10,342 bases of DNA from an archaeon. GTDB lineage: Archaea; Nanobdellota; Nanobdellia; Pacearchaeales; GW2011-AR1. Location: the NCBI GenBank assembly GCA_025453475.1, contig JALOQH010000011.1, positions 1 through 10,342 on the forward strand, read 5' to 3'. The notes below the pieces were generated by a model, which saw only the letters and a list, made by a program, of their open reading frames with translations, did no database searches and was not told the origin of the DNA. Of the stretch, positions 5,588 through 10,342 are shown piece after piece. Position 1 is the first letter of the stretch. The number at the start of each line of letters is the position of its first letter. Position numbers and translations under genes: made by a program.

Positions 5588-6140
5588 GAGGTATTATCAG
5601 TTCCTGGCATGGATTATTGCCGGAATGGTATTGCTCTTATTTCTCTCTGGCGTTATTTATAAAAGCATTATAGGAATGGAGCTAACAACACAACTTGCCG
5701 CCTATGGATTTGTCGGGCTCTTCGCGCTGGTGTTCGTTCTTGAATTAATCCCGCAATATTTCTCGCCGTTCATGGTATCAATAAGCGCTCTTTTATTCGG
5801 GCTTGACCCATTTGCAGTTTGTCTTGTTAGTGTTGTTGCTTCATCTGTATCTTCCCTCACTGCATTTAGAATAGGGAGAAAATTAAGCACAAGATTTGTG
5901 GAGGATATTGTCAACGGCGGAAAGAAGAAGGAGAAGAATAATAGCCATAACTTAACCGGGAGAATCATTAATGGATGGGGAAGATGGATTGTGCTTGCAA
6001 CAGCGCTGACACCCCTGCCATATTTCTCAATGCTTTTTGGGGCCATGAGGATGAAACCCGATAATTTCTATTTGTTCGGAATGGTTCCGAGAGTTGCGGG
6101 GTATGTTTTAATTACATTATTTATGGCAGTAGTGTTATGA
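5583..6140 (+). CDS. VTT/DedA-like membrane protein, copy 2
   Basis: A 185-aa paralogue of the preceding gene. The two align without gaps for about 110 residues, sharing YGFVGLF (41-47), ALLFG-DPFAVC (69-80) and IGRK (97-100). This copy then has about seven extra residues in the charged cytoplasmic-type loop (NGGKKKEKNNSHN, 111-123) before the second hydrophobic half with ALTPLPYFSMLFGAM (141-155). The Pro-containing TPLPY matches SPLPY in copy 1. The membrane segments lie as in copy 1. Family knowledge points to phospholipid scrambling or transport; whether the two copies work as a heteromer or are specialised is not visible. It starts at ATG 5583, with its own TATA box. Confidence 0.8.
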   Translation: MKRYYQFLAWIIAGMVLLLFLSGVIYKSIIGMELTTQLAAYGFVGLFALVFVLELIPQYFSPFMVSISALLFGLDPFAVCLVSVVASSVSSLTAFRIGRKLSTRFVEDIVNGGKKKEKNNSHNLTGRIINGWGRWIVLATALTPLPYFSMLFGAMRMKPDNFYLFGMVPRVAGYVLITLFMAVVL

Positions 6141-6163
6141 ACTATACATTAAGCAATAAGTAA

Positions 6164-6173
6164 CTTTAAATAC
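6164..6173 (+). promoter_or_regulatory. TATA box of the PC4-like gene
   Basis: CTTTAAATAC with TTTAAA at 6165-6170 is centred 26.5 bp before the ATG at 6194. No SD lies between them, so a leaderless mRNA is expected. Confidence 0.72.
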
Positions 6174-6193
6174 AAAATTATCCAACAATAAAC

Positions 6194-6535
6194 ATGGAAA
6201 AAGACATTGGCAGGATACAAAAGAACTCTGAGACAGATGTTCTTGTGAGAATTGATGATTTTGGCGGACGTGTTGGCGTGACTATAAGGGAATTTGTCAA
6301 ATCTGAGAGATATACCGGATTCACCAAGGCAGGAACAAGAATCAGCGCTGAAAATTTCCCTGCTTTCAAAGAGCTGATTAACTCAATTGATGAAAAGGAA
6401 TTAGCTGAGATGGCTGCAAATACGAAGGCGACGCAGTCTACATTAGATTCTTCGGATTCTTCCGGGAAAAAAGAGGGTAAGACGGGATTCAAGAAAGCAA
6501 AGGAGCCTGACGAATTCGGCGACGCTGCTTTCTAA
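6194..6535 (+). CDS. PC4-like single-stranded-DNA-binding protein with SSB-like acidic tail
   Basis: A 113-aa protein. Residues about 14-66 follow the PC4/p15 coactivator fold: DFGGRVGVTIREF (22-34) matches the DFKGKVLIDIREY strands of human PC4, and KAGTRISAENFPAFKELI (45-62) matches the RKGISL-PEQW-LKE turn and helix. PC4-type domains are dimeric and bind ssDNA or melted promoters. The tail (about 76-113) is low in complexity, Ser-rich then Lys-rich, and ends in DEFGDAAF. An acidic tip with terminal Phe is the partner-docking signature of bacterial SSB, so I infer a role in recruiting replication or repair proteins, with transcription as the alternative. The gene is leaderless, with its TATA box at 6164-6173. 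A small unrecognised gene follows after 21 bp, probably on the same transcript. Confidence 0.72.
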   Translation: MEKDIGRIQKNSETDVLVRIDDFGGRVGVTIREFVKSERYTGFTKAGTRISAENFPAFKELINSIDEKELAEMAANTKATQSTLDSSDSSGKKEGKTGFKKAKEPDEFGDAAF

Positions 6536-6556
6536 TCCCTCTAAAAATCTTTTACC

Positions 6557-6835
6557 ATGGGATATACAAGAAGAGAACTGGAGTCTATAAGAGATTTGCC
6601 TGATCAAGAAGTTGAAAGGCAACTGGGATATATCGAGCAGGAGTTTCCTGATATCTACAGGGAAAGTAAAAGAATGGAAACATGTGCTATTGAGTCAAAA
6701 TTGGGCGCATTATACTGCATAGTCGTAGGACACCCCTGGAACAGGCCTGTTCCTAAGACTGCGGAATCCAGAAAAATACATCTCGCATGCGCCAAACATC
6801 TTATGGGGGAAATTGATTTAACTGGCTCTTCTTAG
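6557..6835 (+). CDS. Unrecognised 92-aa protein
   Basis: I do not recognise a family. The N-terminal 40 residues are highly charged and look helical (RRELESIRDLPDQEVERQL, 5-23). The rest has three cysteines (C43, C54, C77), a short hydrophobic patch LGALYCIVVGHP (48-59) and a Pro-containing turn (60-67). There is no signal peptide or clear membrane span. It begins 21 bp after the PC4-like gene with neither an SD nor a TATA box at the usual distance, so it is probably read from the PC4 transcript. The open frame, codon use like its neighbours and close spacing argue that it is real. Confidence 0.6.
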   Translation: MGYTRRELESIRDLPDQEVERQLGYIEQEFPDIYRESKRMETCAIESKLGALYCIVVGHPWNRPVPKTAESRKIHLACAKHLMGEIDLTGSS

Positions 6836-6837
6836 AT

Positions 6838-6860
6838 ATTTATATACAAAAAATTAAATA
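6838..6860 (+). promoter_or_regulatory. Promoter region of the 119-aa gene, two TATA-like boxes
   Basis: AATTAAATAC lies in the register used by the other genes: its TTAAA core, 6854-6858, places the centre 26.5 bp before the ATG at 6882. A second box, TATTTATATA (6838-6847), sits about 13 bp farther upstream and could give a short leader. Confidence 0.6.
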
Positions 6861-6881
6861 CTTCCAAGCATTCTGTTTCTC

Positions 6882-7241
6882 ATGAAGAAGGCGAGCAGCC
6901 GGAGACTTTCGCCAGTATTTGGAACAAAGTCTATTTCTGAATATGTTCTTGAGATGATGGGGCTCATGAGATTTTACAGATTTGAAGCTGATGGCAAGAT
7001 GCTTATCGAAAGGCAGGGTTTGAGGAGTTTGGAAAAGGCAGGTGTTCTTGAGATTAAAACAGGAAGCGGTTCATTAAATCCTTATGAACTCGTTGTGACA
7101 ATAAACCTGCAAACAAAAGTGGCTCAGTTCAATGGAAGACAGTATACTCTTTTTCATAAAGGGTTTACAGGAGATTTGAAGCCGGTTGTAGAGTTTCTCC
7201 GCGACAATGGATACAGAACAAATGTAATGGGAATGAACTAA
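6882..7241 (+). CDS. Unrecognised 119-aa protein
   Basis: I do not recognise a family. The protein is soluble and mixed alpha/beta: a basic start (MKKASSRRLS), a helical segment ISEYVLEMMGLMRFYRF (18-34), a strand pair around YELVVTINLQTKVAQFNG (68-85), and a C-terminal helix LKPVVEFLRDNGY (98-110). It contains no cysteine. It has its own TATA box and no SD, so it is probably leaderless and separate from the preceding gene. Its TAA (7239-7241) directly abuts the stop of purA on the other strand, with no spacer for a terminator. Confidence 0.65.
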   Translation: MKKASSRRLSPVFGTKSISEYVLEMMGLMRFYRFEADGKMLIERQGLRSLEKAGVLEIKTGSGSLNPYELVVTINLQTKVAQFNGRQYTLFHKGFTGDLKPVVEFLRDNGYRTNVMGMN

Positions 7242-8711
7242 TCAATTTATTGGGCGGACTTTTATGTGTTCTCCTCTTGCCGGTCCTATGGATATCCAAA
7301 CCGTGGGCTTTCCAACATAATCATCTTTATCTGAGACATATTTCCATAATTCCCTTGGAATTCCTTCTATGCCTGCTTCGACATACGCTCTTCTCTTTTC
7401 CCGAAGAACCTCGTCAACTAATTCCGGCTTTGACAAATCTTTCGGACCATCCCAAAGATGCCATCGGTATATCTTGCCCGAATAAACGGGCCTGACTTGG
7501 TCTAATTTCAACGGGACTTCTGAGATAGTTTGACCATTGAACTCGTACGCAGTGCAGACTTTTATGTTCTGATCCTGGATATTATCCGCTCTTGTCAAAA
7601 TTATTCCGTCCACATCATTAAGCATTGCTGAACGCTTGACAAGCACCCAGTCAGGATAACCTACGCGCCTGTCTCTCCCTGTTGTGGCTCCTTTTTCGCC
7701 TGCATTTATCCTGGTTTCTTCTCCAAAATCATCTCCTGCAAGGGTAGGCATAAATCCGCCGCCAACTCTTGTTGGATAACCTTTTTCTATTCCGTATATC
7801 TTGAATGCTTTTCTGGGCATTCCGCAGCTTGCAAGCCCATGGGGCGCGGTAAGATGGGATGACGTAATATCCGGAATTGTGCCAAAATCAACATCAAGCA
7901 TTGTTCCCTGGGCTCCTTCAAAAATTATGTGCTCTCCGTTATTCAACGCGTCGTTTAACCTATATTCAAGCCTGCATGCATACGGCTTCAGAGCATTTCT
8001 TATTGGCTGATGGAGAACAGCAAGCGCATCAAAATATTCCTGGACATTTCTTGTGACGGGGAGATTCGTTGGCGGAAGCTCCTTGCCTTCAGCCTTCAGT
8101 TTTTCCTTCAACTTGGCTATTGCTTCTACGTGCAGCTCCAGCGAGGCTGCAATCTCAGAGTGTTTTGCCTCGAAGACATACTCTAATTTCTCAGGGAAAT
8201 TATCCCCCGTATAATCTGCAAAAGTTATTCTTGTGTCTCTTCTTGAGTTATCTGAATAAAACGGACCAATTCCGGAGCCGGTTGTGCCTATTTTTCCTGC
8301 TCTCTGACTTTCAAGCAAGGCATCAATTTTTCTGTGATAATCCAGCAAAACACCTGTTCGCTCGGAGATGTGAACTCCCGCATCATAATCAAATATTCTT
8401 CTTGCATCTGCAAGTTCAACTGAAAATTTCTCAGGGTCAAAGGCGACATGCGGACCTATTGCAATATCTGAACCGCTTGTCAGACCGCTTGGGGCTGCAT
8501 GCGTGACAAACTTTACCAAAGAACCATCAGGCATTGGGATGTACATTGTGTGCCCTGCATTAGTTCCGCCCTGGTATCTCACAACCCAGATTCTTGCTTT
8601 GTCATCAGCTGCCTTCGCCTCCTGAACCATCTCATCAACAACTTTCGCTTTTCCTTCGTCGCCCCATTGCAAGCCAACTAAAGCTGCGCGGATTGGTTCT
8701 TTCGAGCCCAT
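7242..8711 (-). CDS. purA: Adenylosuccinate synthetase
   Basis: It joins aspartate to IMP with GTP to give adenylosuccinate, the first step from IMP to AMP. Seen: GLQWGDEGKAK (13-23) with the catalytic Asp (D18), GGTNAGHT (48-55) with the catalytic His (H54), APSGL (73-77), HISERTG (114-120), IGTTGSGIGP (141-150), FEGAQGTMLDVDFGT (264-278), TRVGGG (314-319), TTGRDRRVGY (343-352) and ISIGPARGE (473-481). At 489 aa it is longer than the roughly 430 aa of bacterial enzymes; a charged helical stretch near 180-215 accounts for part of this. Two motifs deviate: GKGK is GKAK, and the guanine-recognising TKLD is TRAD (373-376). The P-loop Asp argues against phage PurZ. It starts at ATG 8711, overlapping guaB by 1 bp, with GGAG 6 nt upstream. 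Its TGA abuts the convergent gene. Confidence 0.95.
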   Translation of the reverse strand: MGSKEPIRAALVGLQWGDEGKAKVVDEMVQEAKAADDKARIWVVRYQGGTNAGHTMYIPMPDGSLVKFVTHAAPSGLTSGSDIAIGPHVAFDPEKFSVELADARRIFDYDAGVHISERTGVLLDYHRKIDALLESQRAGKIGTTGSGIGPFYSDNSRRDTRITFADYTGDNFPEKLEYVFEAKHSEIAASLELHVEAIAKLKEKLKAEGKELPPTNLPVTRNVQEYFDALAVLHQPIRNALKPYACRLEYRLNDALNNGEHIIFEGAQGTMLDVDFGTIPDITSSHLTAPHGLASCGMPRKAFKIYGIEKGYPTRVGGGFMPTLAGDDFGEETRINAGEKGATTGRDRRVGYPDWVLVKRSAMLNDVDGIILTRADNIQDQNIKVCTAYEFNGQTISEVPLKLDQVRPVYSGKIYRWHLWDGPKDLSKPELVDEVLREKRRAYVEAGIEGIPRELWKYVSDKDDYVGKPTVWISIGPARGEHIKVRPIN

Positions 8712-10225
8712 TATAATCTCCCCCGATTGTAGTTCGGAGCTTCTACTGTAACTTCTATATCGTGGGGGTGAGACTCTGCAAGTCCTGCATGAGTTATTCT
8801 ATCGAACTCGCCCTTATCTCTTAATTCTTCAATTGAAGCAGCACCAACATAGCCCATGCCCTTTCTTAATCCCCCAACATATTGATGCATGACTGTTTCC
8901 AGTCTGCCTTTGAATGGAGTAAGTCCGTCCATTCCCTCTGGGACAAGCCTGTCTTTTGCGCTTTCTTCCTGCAGATACCTGTCCCTTGAACCTTTATTCT
9001 GTTCCATTGCGGACAATGAGCCCATGCCGCGGTACCTCTTCCATTGCCTTCCTTTGTAGAACACGATATCTCCTGGAGATTCTTCTGTTCCTGCGAGCAT
9101 GCTTCCCATCATGACAGAGTATGCGCCACACGCGATTGCAATAGGAATATCCCCAGAATTAACCAAGCCGCCGTCCGCACAAATGGGGATTTCATAGCTT
9201 TCTGTAGCTCTGGCACAATCATACACTGCAGAAACCTGAGGACGCCCGACTCCTGCAATTATCCTTGTTGTGCATATTGAGCCAGGACCCTGTCCGACTT
9301 TTATTCCATCTGCTCCAGCATCTGCCAGCCTCTTTGCAGAATCACCTACCGAGATATTTCCGACAACAACGTCCAATTTGGGATGGTTTTTCTTTATTGT
9401 TTTCAGGGTCTCGTAAACTGGTTCCGAATCCCCATGGGCGGTATCTATTACGATAACATCGACGCATTCTGCAACTAATTTTTCCAAACGCTCTAAAGCT
9501 TCCTTGTCTGTGCCGATTGCGGCAGCAACTCTTAATCGCTGCTGGTTATCGAGATTGTAGGTTAATGCGCTGCGCTCCATGATTCTTTTTACATCTTTGA
9601 GCACATACATTCCAACTACCCTATTTTGTGCATCTACAAGAGGAAGAGATTTTATTTTGAATTCCCGCATTATCCCGTAGGCATCGTTCAGTGTTGTATC
9701 GCTTTTGGCTGTTCTTGGACCTCGGGTCATAACTTCCAGCGCCTTTTTTGGCATATCTTCTTTACCGCAGAAATCGAAATCAGTTGCTGTAATAATTCCT
9801 ACAAGGGTGCTATCTGCGCGGCTTATCACAGGAAAACTATGAAAACCATACTCTTTTTCTTCCCTTCTTTTTAAGATATCCCCTATAGTTTCATCTTCAT
9901 AGACACGTATTGGAGTTCTAATGCGTCCATTGAGATGGTTCTTTACTCTTGCAACATGGCGTGCCTGTTCTTCGGGACCGAGGTTTTTATGAATTACACC
10001 TATTCCGCCGAGTTTTGCAAGCTCAATTGCAAGACGGGATTCAGTGACTGTGTCCATGGCAGCGCTCGCGACAGGTATTTCCAGAGAAACGTTCCTTGAA
10101 AATTTTGTTTTCAGAGAAACATTTGCAGGCATTACCTTAGAATAGCCAGTTCTTAATCTCAAATCATTAAAAGTAAGCGCCGTACACTCTTGTTTTGCAA
10201 TCTCCAGAGCTTGTTTTTCCCGCAT
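8711..10225 (-). CDS. guaB: Inosine-5'-monophosphate dehydrogenase
   Basis: It oxidises IMP to XMP with NAD, the committed step to GMP. The 504-aa protein has the full IMPDH layout: barrel start with FNDLRLRTGYS (19-29) and PVASAAMDTV (51-60), a pair of CBS domains (about 105-215), then VGQGPGSICTTR (310-321) with the catalytic C318, DGGLVNSGDI (351-360), GTEESPGD (379-386), and the flap from YRGMGS (398-403) through RYLQ (416-419) to LVPEGMDG (427-434). Minor oddities are VGQGPGS where VGIGPGS is usual and GGLVNSGDI for GGIRNSGDI. CBS domains often bind purine nucleotides allosterically. A TTG at 10237 would add four residues, but the ATG at 10225 is preferred: a TATA-like box lies 26.5 bp upstream and there is no SD. 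Its TAA shares a base with the purA ATG (TAATG), so both IMP branches are co-expressed. Confidence 0.96.
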   Translation of the reverse strand: MREKQALEIAKQECTALTFNDLRLRTGYSKVMPANVSLKTKFSRNVSLEIPVASAAMDTVTESRLAIELAKLGGIGVIHKNLGPEEQARHVARVKNHLNGRIRTPIRVYEDETIGDILKRREEKEYGFHSFPVISRADSTLVGIITATDFDFCGKEDMPKKALEVMTRGPRTAKSDTTLNDAYGIMREFKIKSLPLVDAQNRVVGMYVLKDVKRIMERSALTYNLDNQQRLRVAAAIGTDKEALERLEKLVAECVDVIVIDTAHGDSEPVYETLKTIKKNHPKLDVVVGNISVGDSAKRLADAGADGIKVGQGPGSICTTRIIAGVGRPQVSAVYDCARATESYEIPICADGGLVNSGDIPIAIACGAYSVMMGSMLAGTEESPGDIVFYKGRQWKRYRGMGSLSAMEQNKGSRDRYLQEESAKDRLVPEGMDGLTPFKGRLETVMHQYVGGLRKGMGYVGAASIEELRDKGEFDRITHAGLAESHPHDIEVTVEAPNYNRGRL

Positions 10226-10245
10226 AATTATTTGCAACGCGGGGA

Positions 10246-10255
10246 GTTAATAAGG
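10246..10255 (-). promoter_or_regulatory. TATA-like box of the guaB-purA operon
   Basis: CCTTATTAAC on the minus strand sits in the same register before the ATG at 10225 as the TTTAAATA boxes of other genes here (register centre 26.5 bp). It is weaker than those boxes. Confidence 0.5.
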
Positions 10256-10311
10256 ATTATTGTGGTATTTTGAGCATATCCTAAAACCATAAGGAGAATA
10301 GTGATTAAGCA

Positions 10312-10342
10312 TTACTGGCGGGCAAGGCGGATTATTTCCTGC
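10312..10342 (-). CDS. Possible C-terminus of a further minus-strand gene
   Basis: Reading inward from the window edge, one minus frame gives QEIIRLARQ and a TAA at 10314-10312. This looks like the helical end of a protein and would leave about 86 bp for the guaB promoter region. A second minus frame stays open to a TAA at 10249-10247 (about 31 codons, rich in Pro, Asn and Tyr) but would run into the guaB TATA box. The segment is too short to identify a product, and either reading could be chance. Confidence 0.3.
   Translation of the reverse strand, partial: QEIIRLARQ

Noticed and set aside
8069..8506. 145-codon plus-strand open frame opposite purA
   Set aside because: It runs antisense to a clearly recognised enzyme, its translation is rich in Leu, Arg, Gln and Phe without domain signals, and no promoter or SD precedes it.
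7242..8711. PurZ (phage diaminopurine pathway synthetase) as an alternative to PurA
   Set aside because: The catalytic P-loop Asp typical of PurA is present (QWGDEGK) and no phage genes or diaminopurine-pathway partners are nearby.
10226..10237. TTG start adding four residues to IMPDH
   Set aside because: ATG 10225 has a TATA-like box in the register used by the other leaderless genes, and no SD supports the TTG.
10247..10342. 31-codon minus-strand open frame as the end of the upstream gene
   Set aside because: It would run into the guaB TATA-like box, and its Pro/Asn/Tyr-rich translation is less protein-like than the alternative frame ending at 10312.

Overview
The window looks archaeal and chromosomal. 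Six gene starts have an AT-rich TATA-like box centred 26.5 bp before the ATG. That is the layout of leaderless archaeal transcripts, and Shine-Dalgarno (SD) motifs appear mainly at genes inside operons. The gene content agrees: an archaeal-looking tRNA-dihydrouridine synthase, a PC4-type single-stranded-DNA-binding protein and VTT-type membrane proteins. A small-genome uncultivated lineage such as DPANN is possible, but the sequence alone does not settle it.

Left third (1-3887, minus strand): a tight five-gene cassette in which every junction overlaps. In transcription order it holds a 438-aa radical SAM protein, a 265-aa radical SAM protein, a 315-aa relative that has lost the radical SAM cysteine motif, a Nudix hydrolase, and a D12-class DNA adenine methyltransferase cut by the window edge. 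The three radical-SAM-type proteins share a C-terminal C-x16-C ... CxxC signature with identical spacing, as expected for an auxiliary Fe-S cluster. I do not recognise the pathway. It is the best candidate here for an undescribed system. The 99 bp before it carry two palindromes and a T-rich tract.

Middle (3987-7241): dus on the minus strand diverges from a tandem pair of VTT/DedA-like membrane proteins on the plus strand. A single palindromic TATA box lies exactly midway between the two start codons, and the upstream region was duplicated together with the membrane-protein gene. Next come a PC4-like ssDNA-binding protein whose acidic tail ends in Phe, as in bacterial SSB, a small unrecognised gene close behind it (92 aa), and a second unrecognised gene with its own promoter (119 aa).

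Right third (7242-10342, minus strand): guaB and purA form a two-gene operon joined by a 1-bp overlap (TAATG). They encode the first committed enzymes of the two branches from IMP, to GMP and to AMP. purA and the 119-aa gene converge with abutting stop codons. The last 30 bases may hold the C-terminus of another minus-strand gene.

I saw no rRNA, tRNA, CRISPR array or insertion sequence.
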